This document shows, piece by piece, positions 47,901 through 58,849 of a stretch of 64,000 nt of DNA (the stretch's first letter is position 1; the number at the start of each line of letters is the position of its first letter). The position numbers and the translations under genes were made by a program. Under the pieces are notes generated by a model. It had not been told where the DNA came from, did not search any database, and saw only the letters and a program-made list of their open reading frames with translations. Source of the stretch: Amyelois transitella (taxonomy: Eukaryota; Arthropoda; Insecta; Lepidoptera; Pyralidae); contig NC_083513.1 of NCBI RefSeq assembly GCF_032362555.1, positions 5,084,001-5,148,000 of the forward strand, given 5' to 3'.

Positions 47901-50900
47901 ATGATAAGTAATAAGTTTCCTTTATACAACATTTTTCAAGTTATAACATGTTTTGTACTGTATTACCTTGATGCGAAAAAAATTATTCGCGACCAAGTGA
48001 TCATAACCCCATCAATATGAATGAATAGTAAATGCTCTGGAAATACAAAACTAACAGAATAAGTCTTATTTTTTCATTTATATTTCAGATTGCGACTTAT
48101 ACCGCCAGCCAGAATAAACAACCCTCCGCCTCTAGCGATCCGTTGCTCGCTGGCCAACTGTACGCCCAAAGCTGGAAACTGGACTAGCGACGATTCATTC
48201 CTTATGAGAAACATTATCGACAAGTAAGAGACTTATCTAATTCTCTCCCTCTCTTCGTCTTTCTATTTGGGTCAAAAGCCCTCAACACTATGTTACAATC
48301 AGCATCCTTTTCCCCGTATAATATTAGTACGTATTTCAGCAAACCTACATTGATCCACGTCCGCCATATAACATCCGAGGGTCACAAGTCGAAGGTAGAG
48401 TGTGACGTCACGACGTTCGAGGAGGGCGTCAGTTTGGCGCACGCGCTCGTCTTCCACGAGAGAGCACGTTTGATTGATCCTAGGCTGCCGGTATGTATAA
48501 ATTAATAATGTAACGGGAAACAGATTTGATTCTTAGTAACATCAGCTTGGTAGTAGAATCCCAAATTCGCTAAAAAAAGTGGACGAAACAAAGAAATTCG
48601 TCCGTGCTTATTGCAATAAAGCACACAATCTTTAAATATAAAACTACTGATTATAAATATTTTTGAAAGGAAAAATTAGGACTTTCTCGGATCTAGTCTA
48701 TACATGCTAAATGTCATAATAACTACTTAGAGAAATTTCTATAAGTCAAGCAAGGGTGTAAAGTAAAACCATACAATATCACAAATATACCTAATAAATT
48801 TTGCCATTAAACAATCATATTGTCTTTTTTTCCTTTTTAGTACCCTGAAATCACTACCAAGACCGAAAGACCTAGAATATTTATGAACAATAATGACTTG
48901 AAATATAAAACGGTGGAAGAAGTGTACATCATAAATATAATGAGCCCTGACAAGTTCTTTGTAAGAAAGGTAAGTGCACAAACATAAAATGTAGACAACT
49001 TAAATAGGTAAAGATGCAAATCCATACAAGTATAAGAAAGAGAAAAAAATCTTGTTTAAAAAAAAAACAAATACTATTTGGCACAGAGAAAGACTTATCC
49101 TGCAGGAGTAACATTTAGAATAAGATTAATAAATTTAAAGATAAATAATTCAGACAAAACTACTACTTATCTAAAAATATACTTAAATGACTTTTATGGC
49201 AATTGCATAAATGGCTAGTTCTTGTTCGGGTTATGGGTAGTATTTTTCTAGTTAATGTTTCTTTTTTGTTTTAGAGCCATCTTCAAAATGAATATGAAAA
49301 ACTTTGTGAAGAATTAGATCAAGAGTATAGCGAGAGTGACAAAAAAGGGACCATATATCTACCTGAAATTGGTTTGTATTTTTTGTAATAAAATAATTTT
49401 CGGTACATGTAGAGTTCTGGAGCCGCCAACTGGCAAAATCGGCACCCATAAGGTTCACCGCCCGGACTGCTACTTTTGACCGTGATCCTGAATCTAGTCG
49501 AGTCAGGTTTTTATACGGAGCTACTCCCGTCTGACCTTCGCAACCTTTGCTGAGATACCTAAGCCATTTTGGATAAGCTGATGTAGCTTTTACTATTAAC
49601 AGATGTCAGCGGAAAGTCTATTGGATAATATTTTTTAACCAATAATTTAAAAAAAATTTATGATGAATGATTCGATTCTATTCTATTCTTTATAGTCTGA
49701 CAGCGAAAAGTCCATTGGATAAAACATTATCCAATAGACTTTTCGTCGACATACTCGCCGGGTATATCACAGACTCGAATGTAGCGAAAAGCGAAGATAT
49801 CTGTCATTATCGTTGATGTACATACATACATATGGTCACGTCTATATCCCCTGCGGGGTAGACAGAGCCAACAGGCTTGAAAAGACTGATAGGCCGCGCT
49901 CAGCTGTTAGGCTTAATGATAGAACTGAGATTCAAATAGTGACAGGTTGCTAGCCCATCGCCTAAAAGAAGAATCCCATGTTTATAAGCCTATCCCTTAG
50001 TCGCCTTTTACGACATCCATGGGAATGAGATGCAGTGGTCTTATTCTCGTTTTTTATTGGTGCCGAGAGCCACACGGCTTCGTTGATGTGTTGACACGTA
50101 TTACAAGTTGCGCAGGCATGGCGTGCGTGGTGAACCAGTCGCGCTACCGCGAGCAGGCGGGCCGCGGCGGCTGGGCGCGCTGCGTGGTGGCGGCGGCGCC
50201 GGGCCGCGGCCGCGCGCGCGTGCTGTGCGTGGACAGCGGCGCCGCGCTGCTCGCGCACTGGACGCAGCTGCGCGCGCTGCGGCACAAGTTCTGCACGAGG
50301 CGAGCGCTCGTGAGTCACCCTCGTTGCTCTCTCCCGCTCTCTCCCACCGTCGATAGGTTTGACGTGACTGTCTGCTGGTGTGTTTTTATATGTTTATGCG
50401 TCGTAGCTCCCGAACGGATGAACGGATTTTGATTTTCTTTATTTATTTTTTTTGGCAGATTCAAATAGTGAAAGGTTGCTAACCCATCGCCTACAAGAGG
50501 AATCCCAAGTATATAAGCCTATCCCTTTGTCGTTTTTTTTTACGACATGGAATGATATGGAGTAATTCTATTCTAAAGTGCCAAAACCACACTGCATCAT
50601 TCTTAAATTATTGACCCCGTACACTTGAATTCCGCAGGCCATAGAGTGCCACCTGGCCGGCGTGACGCCCCAGAATAAGAAGTGGCACCCGCGCTCCCTC
50701 ACCCTGCTCCAGCAATACATGGGAGTGTTGCTCGAGATGAAAGTGGAAGATAACCGCAACCAAGGCTCTGTGGGCGTCTCGTTGTACGACAAGAACGACG
50801 AGGAAAACGTTGTCTGCATTAACCAGGAGATGATACGACACAAGTATGCCGTCAGCTTTGGGTAAGTTCACTATTTGTTTTATTACATACATAGTCTAGT

Positions 50901-53900
50901 ATTTACAGAACCAGTAGTCTCGAAAAATATCATTTGTTATGTTTAGAAAATGTAAATGTTGTATTATGGCTATTTTTGTCTTTCATCTTCTCCAATATTA
51001 ATATGCTAAGTGTACAGATAGCATATTTTTTCATTTTAAAGATCCTAAACTATATGTGCCGCCATCTATAATGACACATGACCTACTAAGAAATGCTTGT
51101 ATTCCAGGCTTTATTCATTCAACCAGAACCCCATCGTTGAAACGGAAGCGATTACAAATAAAGCACCTGTAGAAAAGAAAGCCAAACCTCCTAAGAAAAA
51201 TAACAACATAACCATATTAAAAAAATCTACTTCCGCCAAAAAGAAAGTAAACGAAAGAGATTTGGAGGCCAAAGATAAAGGACCTGTTTCTTTAGAAGCA
51301 AAATTGTTGCACTATCATTCCCCATCGCTAATTTACATTGCTCTTATACAACAACAACAAGTATTCAACGAGTTGTTCGAGAAGATTCAGAAACATTATG
51401 GAAACCAAAAATCCCCAGGCAAGCAAGATTGGAAAGTCGGTGATAAATGTTGCTGTCTTTGCATCGCCTCCAACACATGGCGCAGAGGTTTGATCATAGA
51501 AATCGAAGGCACTAATGCGAAAATATTTTATTCTGATTTCGCCAGTGTTGAAACTATTCCGATGGCGAATTTACACGAATTAACACCAGAGTTTGCCTCA
51601 GTCGGTCACGCAGCTATTAAATGTCATATAAGCGGGGTTGTTCCAGCCGTAGGCGAAGAATGGCCGTCACTTACTAAAGAATTTTTGAAGGAACTCCTCG
51701 ATGCCTATAAGAGAATATTCATTACCAAAGTGGGTAATTTTAATGAAAAAGATAATAGTCTACCGATTCAGATCTGGGTTTACCACGTTATACAAGGTGG
51801 TGCACTGGAACCAGACAAGTCTGAATGGCGTTGCTTGAACCAAAGGATTATTGAACAAGGCCTGGGCGTACCAGATAAGTCTCAGGAGGTGAGTTTGAAT
51901 CTCAATGTGCTGTGTGAAATAAATTTGCTCCCAGCATCTGTCATTTGCATTACTTTATTATATAATAAGAACTTTGCAACTCTGTCTTTTTATATTTTGA
52001 TATAAACTTGAATAAATATATTTAATTTTCTTTACCAGGGTGTTGATATGGAGAAATCTGACACAAAAAGTGACATGCTTTCATTCCTGAACCTGACAGG
52101 ATCAGTGTCGGAATGGCTTCAATTAGAGAATCTGCCATCGATGGCAGAAAATGACAAGTCTGAATGCAGCAGCAACAATAATTCCACAGTGGACCCCGAC
52201 GAAGAGGAAGATGAAACTCCTTCCAGCAACACAATGTTTATCAGTGATTGGCAACCGGCTGAGCCATTGGCGAACAAAGAATTCACAGGAGTGCCCACGT
52301 AAGATATTTTTCCGTATTCAAATTGCTGACAAATAGAACAAAACAGGTTCAGGTATTATTCATGTAGTTATGTACTTTATTTCATGCCCATTTAATTTCT
52401 CTTAACCCAATGATTGACTGTAAGATAATGCATAATAGCATTAAGCTCACCCATTGTATAAACATTGTTTGTACATTTAAGTTTAAATAAATATGTAGTA
52501 ATTCAATACTTATCGTTAGCTATTGGTGTTGGTAAAGGTTGCATTGCCTATGAATAGTAGATCTAACCCAACTTATAATTTCGAAAAATAATTTCGAATG
52601 CTTTCGTTTTGATACACAATGTACAATACGCAATGACTTGATATCTAAAAAGCTAATGTACAAGTATCCCTATTTATTTTGTTTACAGATATATTGACAA
52701 TGGCGGTGTTATTTACCTGCACGATGTGATTCAGGAAGACACGTTGGATTTAATCCGCAAGGCGCTCGATATTCGTTTCAAAGATCCGGACCCCAAAGCT
52801 AAGTATGCCAAGTGGTCTGTTGGCGAACCATGCGTCGCATTGTATTATCTCGACAACAAATTCTACCGCGGCAGGGTTTTAGAAGTGTGTTACGAGACGT
52901 CTACGTGCTCTATACATTACGTTGATTATGGAAACGATGAACTCTGCTCGTTTGAAAACATGAGAAAAAGCGTCGCGTTGTATCAGATACCAGTTCAAGC
53001 CCATAAATGTGTGCTGAACCGTATCAAGCCTAAGAACGGGGCGTGGGACCGGCTCGCTTTGGATTACATTCACAAGTCAATCGTTGAGAAGCAATGCTAC
53101 GTTAAAGTCACCGGCGACCCGATAGACGGCGTATTGCCCATAGACTTGAAGTATGACAAACTGTGTATCAACGATCATCTCGTCGAATTTGAAATGGCGA
53201 AATACACCGACGGCTCTAAAGTGAGAGTTCCCAAGTTTATCAGTAAGGCACAGCAAATAAACGAAACCGTGAGCGCGGAGTCTGACTCCGGGCCCGACTA
53301 CATCGTGGTGGACGAAGAAGACACGCCCGCGCCTGTTACCTCCTCCTCTGATGACTCAATTGACATTGATTCTATGGAAGGCAAAGATTGGAATAAAATC
53401 GTCGAAGAAGAACTAGAAAAATGTTCCGAAAAATGTATTACATACCCTAAACATACTGATGATACTTTTTTTTGTGACATTACAGTCATCAATGATATGA
53501 ATCAATTGGAGTTGAGTGTTGTTTTTGATGATGACACTGCTATAGTTTACACTGAGTTGTATGATGATATCAATAAAAATGCAGAAAATATGAAGCCGCT
53601 AAACGGTATATATGAAAATAAAGCTTGTGTAGCAATTTTCCCAGATGATGAGAAGTGGTATAGAGCATCTATCATACAATACAGTGAAGCTAAAAACCAG
53701 GTTAAAGTAAGATATGTTGATTTTGGGAATATAGCAGTCATATCTTTGGCTGATGTAAGAGAAATATCTGAGGAGTGGGCTAATTTGCCTCCCGCCACTG
53801 TCACGGCCAAACTGCACGGCTATAAAATAAACCCAGATACAGATATAAATTTGATCTCAACAGAGTTCGCTGATACATTTCTAGAAAAACCGCCATTTAA

Positions 53901-54012
53901 AGTTAAAATACTCGCTATCGAAGATTCTATCCCACTTGTCGAACTAAGAAATTCAAATGATGACTTATGTTATGCAGATCTTATAAAGAAGAATATTCTC
54001 CTGCCATGTTAA
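41970..54012 (+). CDS. qin: RING/B-box/five-Tudor protein, RNF17/Qin type
   Basis: Twenty-two exons give 1706 residues: 41970-42021, 42828-43069, 43304-43382, 43492-43623, 44009-44163, 44536-44616, 44723-44995, 45072-45163, 45917-46077, 46425-46601, 46854-46934, 47081-47236, 47558-47702, 48089-48223, 48340-48490, 48841-48969, 49275-49371, 50116-50309, 50638-50861, 51108-51888, 52039-52298, 52689-54012. All phases match. Residues 8-57 form a C3HC4 RING (C8, C11, C33, H35, C38, C41, C54, C57). Two B-box-like zinc motifs follow (about 125-168 and 170-217), then a coiled-coil-like helix, then five extended Tudor domains with cores near 574-601, 799-823, 1043-1065, 1324-1348 and 1589-1613. This order is that of RNF17 and Drosophila Qin/Kumo, germline factors that regulate the piRNA ping-pong cycle in nuage by binding methylated-arginine PIWI proteins; function here is by family. 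Only domains 4 and 5 keep the full DYGN/DFGN cage. Confidence 0.95.
42280..42475 (-). repeat. SINE body fragment in qin intron 1
   Basis: Reverse-complement blocks of the 18490-18860 SINE are present: CATTGTGAGGAAAAATGCAC, AACTGAATATGTAACCATG and AAACCTGTCTCACCCAAACT. Confidence 0.5.
49484..49570 (+). repeat. SINE body fragment in qin intron 17
   Basis: CTGAATCTAGTCGAGTCAGG followed by TCTGACCTTCGCAACCTTTG matches the SINE body at 18560-18640. Confidence 0.5.
49609..49745. repeat. Inverted repeat with a third copy, qin intron 17
   Basis: The arms 49704-49722 and 49727-49745 (CGAAAAGTCCATTGGATAA and its complement, one mismatch) form a hairpin. A third related copy, GGAAAGTCTATTGGATAAT, lies at about 49611-49630. 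Probably MITE ends. Confidence 0.55.
49830..50085 (-). repeat. Dispersed repeat, family A (reverse), qin intron 17
   Basis: The full reverse order of family A blocks is here: TATATCCCCTGCGGGGTAGA, TTCAAATAGTGACAGGTTGC, CCTATCCCTTAGTCGCCTTT, ACGACATCCATGGGAATGAG, ATTGGTGCCGAGAGCCACAC. It ends only about 30 bases before the acceptor of the next exon. Confidence 0.7.
50455..50590 (-). repeat. Dispersed repeat, family A (reverse), qin intron 18
   Basis: A partial copy with TTCAAATAGTGAAAGGTTGC, CTAACCCATCGCCTACAAGA and AGCCTATCCCTTTGTCG. Confidence 0.6.
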
Positions 54013-54148
54013 TTAAGTGAGGGTATCCAAACTATTATGGTTATATAGTATTAAACAGAAACCACCAGAGAAACGGTATGATTACATAAGTATTTCAATG
54101 CGAGTTTTTTTTATATACTTAAAGTGTTTATAGTTCCATACACATCTG

Positions 54149-54154
54149 AATAAA
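54149..54154 (+). terminator. Candidate poly(A) signal for qin
   Basis: AATAAA lies 137 bases past the qin stop. Two more (54315-54320 and 54326-54331) lie further on, beside the stop of the convergent cyclase gene. Confidence 0.5.
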
Positions 54155-54239
54155 TGTGACTAATGAATATTCATATGGATTCGGATTTCTTATTGGTAAA
54201 TAAGAACAAGTGCTTATTTCAAAGTGAAATTAAAAGACA

Positions 54240-54263
54240 TTTATTTTTTTCCACATTTTTATT
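54240..54263 (-). terminator. Candidate poly(A) signals for the cyclase gene
   Basis: Minus-strand AATAAA occurs at 54240-54245 and 54258-54263, about 75-95 bases past the cyclase stop at 54336. Confidence 0.5.
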
Positions 54264-54335
54264 AGTTAAGGTTTTTCTTATTTGTGGTTCCTTTAGTTTT
54301 ATTTGTTGTTATATAATAAACATATAATAAAGACG

Positions 54336-56766
54336 TCAAAAGCTAGTTGGTGTTTGTTTTGGACATAAAGCCACTAAACGAAGTGGCGCTCCCGTACCCA
54401 TAGCTATTTTCATTGGCATCACCAGAGCGGTGCATCCAGTTTCTGTAAATGGAAAGAAGAAATTTATAGGTTCTTTTTAGAAGTAGCCTTGTAGGTTGCT
54501 ATGAGGTTGTGGTAAGTACCACATTTTTTCCCTTGCTATTAAGATATTGTTTTTAACCTCAATCCACTTCTTCAGTCTAGTTTATCACGCAACACACGCG
54601 AAGCATACCATTATCGAACATTTATCTCTATATCAATCTACTTTCCAACTAAGGACAATGCTAAAAAGTACATTTCATGCAGTATTCGTATATTAGTTTT
54701 TCAAATTTACCAGGAACACGTTCGCTTAAGTTGACATTTTCCAGGTTGTAAAGACCAGCCTTTGACGTTATTTTATGTACCGGGAAGGTGTCGCTAGAGC
54801 CGGGGTCCACTGAAGCTACATCCACACCGATACCAACTACTGTTTTATATGAAGTTGTTATCCATTCTGCTACTTCTGCACTCAAGCCTTAAAAATGAAA
54901 AAAGGTTAAATATTAATTTGGCCAAATAACACTTACCGTACCCATTTTATTATTATTTTTTTTTACTAAATGCAGTCTGTATGTAGTAGGTCGAACTAGA
55001 GTTCAATTTAAAATAAGTTCTGCCATTATTTAATTTGTGATTCTACTTAACTAAAATATACTTACTAGGAAAGCTGAGACTGTCATTGTAGTCGTTCAAA
55101 CCCAAGTATTTCTTCCTATCATTGAAATATTTACTCCAACCAAATTTGAAAACAAGTATGGAGGGCTTGTTTATGTCATAATACAAAACATTGTCCAAGT
55201 GATGTTTTCGTAAAACAAAATTAGGATCTTCGTTTACTATAGAGCTGACGTCTACGATGATCACTGGAAATATAACAGCAACATACATTATATGGAATGG
55301 AAACGAAATATATATACGCATACGCATCAAACCATACCTACCTGTAGTGTACATTATACATCCATTTTCAAGCATGGCTAAATGAATGCACCTGCATGCT
55401 AGCAATAACTTGTCGTCAACTAGCGCCTTCGCGTAGTAAAGTATGTCACAGAAATTTTAGTAAAAATATTATGTATCCCTATCTCAAAACTCATCTGTTT
55501 GCTTTCTAAAGGTTGGCTGATAAATAATTCTACATATTAGTCTTAATTTCACCAATTGTGATGCTCAATAAAGTTTTAAATAAATAAATATCCCTGGCAA
55601 CTTTCTGGTTCTCGCATATAAGATCCGCCAAAGTCGTCACGAATAAGTGTTCAATAAAACATAATCGTTCCCCGCGGGCCTTAATTTTTTTAGGAATAAC
55701 TTCATAGAACTTACACGTAACGATCAGTTTTTCCAAGGGTATTTCGCCAACACGCAAGCCGGTTTTGTAAAAATGATAAGGCGCATCTAAGTGCGTGCCC
55801 CCATGTTCACCAGCCGCGAAGTCGTTTGAAGCATACCTGGCGATATTTAATAAAAATTGGTTGGTCTCCTATTGAGCTTTGACTCTTTCGAGGCTATTAA
55901 ATCTACCTACGGTCTAGTGTATCATATTTTATTATTCATTTCTCTACAAACCTACGCAGTTGTCTAATTTAGCTTCAATTATTGCACAGATAATTTTAGA
56001 TACATACCAAGTTCCGTTGCTGCTATCTTCTATCTTTTTCGTAAACTTAAAAGTTTCAGAGTCAGGCCAGTATATTGTTGATTTATCAAAGGAATGTGTG
56101 AGATCAAAAAAATCAAAGCCTTTGTTAAATAATACATTGTTAAACTTTCACTTGTGAACGCTAATATTATTTCAAACGTACATAATATAATCGCATAATA
56201 AAACACGGCCATCTTGAACGAATCTTATGATAATACTGGTTAAAGTAGGTATTCTAAATTTAAACTATTGACCATATTGGCCTTGAGCAAAGTGAATCAA
56301 ATACCGACATACAGCAGAATATTTTGCAACAAAGCTGTGTGGGGCTATTATTTGACGTGAATAAAATGGTGGATGACCATGGTGCAAACTGTGCAAAGGC
56401 GTAACTATGCTTCACATACATATCATTAAAAAATATCAAAATAAGTTCATATAGAGCCGAAAGTACCTACTTAATTAAATAGCATAACAAACACGCAAAA
56501 AAGGACAATCTCCTGCTTTTTTAGTTTGTTAAAAAGAGTTGCAGGCTTACTTACCAAGAAGGTTTTCCATTACCCACTTCAATTTTTCTAGTAAATCGGA
56601 ATTTCATAGCGGTTGGCCAATAGACTGTGTCGTTATCAAAAGGATGGGTTAAATCTTTAAACTCGTACGAACCTCCAAATAGAACGTCGTTCAAATTACC
56701 ATTAGAACTAGAGGGAGCAATTAATTGGACAATTACACAAATAAATAAAATGGTCAAAGAGAACAT
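54336..56766 (-). CDS. Secreted cyclase/kynurenine-formamidase-type hydrolase
   Basis: Five exons on the minus strand give 271 residues: 56766-56555, 55836-55715, 55263-55066, 54887-54711 and 54442-54336. Residues 1-22 look like a signal peptide (MFSLTILFICVIVQLIAPSS). The mature part has the cyclase-family (PF04199) landmarks: DLTHPFDNDTVYWP near 38-51, the metal-binding HGGTHLDAP at 82-90 (H82, H86, D88), an IIVDVS strand, GVDVASVDPGSSDTFPVH, and a closing ALVMPMKIAMGTGAPLRL. Relatives hydrolyse cyclic or N-formyl amides such as N-formylkynurenine or isatin using a divalent metal; the substrate here is unknown, and secretion suggests an extracellular or lumenal role. It converges with qin, with 323 bases between stops. 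An extra, broken copy of exon 1 sits in intron 1 (56008-56212). Confidence 0.92.
56008..56212 (-). pseudogene. Duplicated, frameshifted first exon of the cyclase gene
   Basis: The minus strand from ATG 56212 encodes a signal-peptide-like MAVFYYAIILCTFEIILAFT. A second frame then reads FFDLTHSFDKSTIYWPDSET and ends SSNGTW at a GT donor (56008). This parallels exon 1 (signal peptide, DLTHPFDNDTVYWP, donor within a TGG codon) and would splice in phase to exon 2. The exon is 205 bases; exon 1 is 212 (two over a multiple of three), so this copy is one base short of a working phase. A TGA lies just upstream in the second frame. It is probably a tandem exon duplicate, once an alternative first exon, that has lost one base, unless the assembly is wrong here. 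Confidence 0.75.
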
Positions 56767-58849
56767 TTTGAAATTCGATTACGACGAATCGAACAATTCG
56801 AATACAAAGCAAGAAATGAAATAAACATGAACTCTTTATCTCTAGTAGTAAACAATACAAGATAGGGTTTTATGAACCAAGTTAATATTACATTGCTGTA
56901 CAAATACTTTGACCTTTTATAATGTATATTAACTTTGCGCTACCAATCCACACTATAATTAAGCGGAAAGATTTGTATTTTTGTACGTTTGTGACGAGGA
57001 AACGCAAACACTAGTGAACCGATTTTGATAAAATTTGCTACACAGATAGAATATCATAATATTTCTTTCTTAAAATTCCCATGAAAGCGACACAACGCGC
57101 AATAGCTTGTATTGTTTATAAATGCTTGAACTTCTGAAAACAAAAATGCACCAACCTAATTCATTTTGTTCTTTGTAACATATGATTTTTTCGAATTTGT
57201 GGCAGTGTTGGCATGCGGGCGACTGACGAACCAGTGAACTCCCCATCTCAGCTTCTGGGTTTATACTCCTATCCCTGGCAGACCATCGAGTGATACCGAT
57301 GTCTTCCTGCAACCACCAAATCGACTGTCTATCGTATCACTCTGGTCAACTTTCATTATGATGAATTCATTAACACACCTATTAACTTGCCTTTCAGATT
57401 GAAACCAGATTGTTTTGAAGTGGTTTCACCTAGGTATAGCTGGTATGTCATAAAAGGCGACATTGAGAATAAGCGCCCATCATCTAGTACAAGGTCCCAT
57501 GCTAGCCTGGTAGCAAGGGAAAACAGTGTGTGCCAGCTACTTCTCTGATTATTTGGAACGAGAATCAGATATACCATAATAGTAGTTACTCATACATAAA
57601 TTGAACGCGAAGTTCGTTAAAAAAAGATTGGAACAAAACTTACAGATATAATTGATAGATATGGATGAAGCTTTCATGACATCATTATGAAAGCTATGCA
57701 AATGAATATGGCCATTCAGTATTTTCAAGATTGTTGGTTCTGTCTACTCCATAAGAGATATCAGAAAATCAATTTTAGTGCCTTGCATCGCAATGCATCT
57801 GCGACACCGTCGCCGTCGCTCGGTCTGAAACCTTTAGAACTAATGCAACCTTGATCAAGTATAAAAACGTTCTTTATTTATACTTCGAAGAAATGCAAAC
57901 ATTGCAACTCCTGATGCTCGCAGACGCAGTGCAGTGCCGCAGTTTTTGGTTATTTTTGGCACACATGAATACATACATACACATATAGTGGTAAGTGGTT
58001 TTTCGTGTACCTATCATATACCAGTCTAAAATAATTATAAGAGAAGGAAGCTAAAGAAGCGAAAGATATAATAAAACAGTAAAAATATTTTGTCTGTACA
58101 TTTAGTATTTTTGACTGAAATGGATAGAGTGACACTAAGAATTAATAATAGAAAGCAAAAAATTTTTTTTTTTATTTTTTGTCTGTTTTTATGTATGATC
58201 ACGCTTATCTCCGAAAGTACTGAACGATTTACTTTAAACTTTCACCAATTGCTTTAACTCAGAAAAACATTTAAAGTTTGTTTCATCAAAATCGGTTCAC
58301 TAAAAAAAAACATGAATTTGCCTGCAAATAAGTTACGAAATTTAAAATTCAAAGTAATTTACCATTGTATGACAGCATTATACCTAATAACAATAATATT
58401 AAAAGCTGAAGAGTTTGTTTGAACGCGCTAATCCCAGGAACTACTGATTCGTATTGAAAAAATATTTTTGCGTTGAACAGACCATTTATCGAGGAAGGCT
58501 TTATAGGCTATATAACATCACGTTGCAACTGTAAGGAGCAAAGAAATAAAAGAATATGTGAAAAAAACGGGGAAAATTATTCATACTTGAGGGCTTCAAT
58601 GATGCCCGAAACAACTAATCCACCCGACTAAGTCACGGGCACAGCTAGTAGATAATAAAAAAAAACAAATAAGCAGTATAAATTGTATGATATTTGAAAT
58701 ATTCCGACACAATAATTTCATCATAATTCCATACAATATCTTTATAATTAAAATGCATGATGTGAACCCAAAAAGTTCTAGTCAACAACTCTCGATTCCA
58801 TTTTTCAAATGAAATATATATTTTTAGGAACTGTTAGATCAGTCTCTCT
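56767..58849. other. Between the cyclase and ZAD zinc-finger genes
   Basis: No gene was seen. Short minus-strand frames at 57070-57577 have no recognisable domain. A family A fragment (about 57705-57770, ATGGCCATTCAGTATTTTCA, GGTTCTGTCTACTCCATAAG) and a family B element (58398-58648) are present. The rest is AT-rich. Confidence 0.55.
58398..58648 (+). mobile_element. Dispersed repeat family B, copy 2
   Basis: It runs from AAAGCTGAAGAGTTTGTTTG to GTCACGGGCACAGCTAG, colinear with 20201-20460 and 62056-62316. Non-coding, CTAG-ended. Confidence 0.65.

Noticed and set aside
50019-50432. 137-codon frame rich in Ala/Arg/Cys and other long frames near it
   Set aside because: Side effects of the GC-rich qin exon at 50116-50309 read with its repeat-derived flank.
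57070-57577. Two 70-80 codon minus-strand frames
   Set aside because: No domain, no splice logic, and the neighbourhood is repeat-derived.
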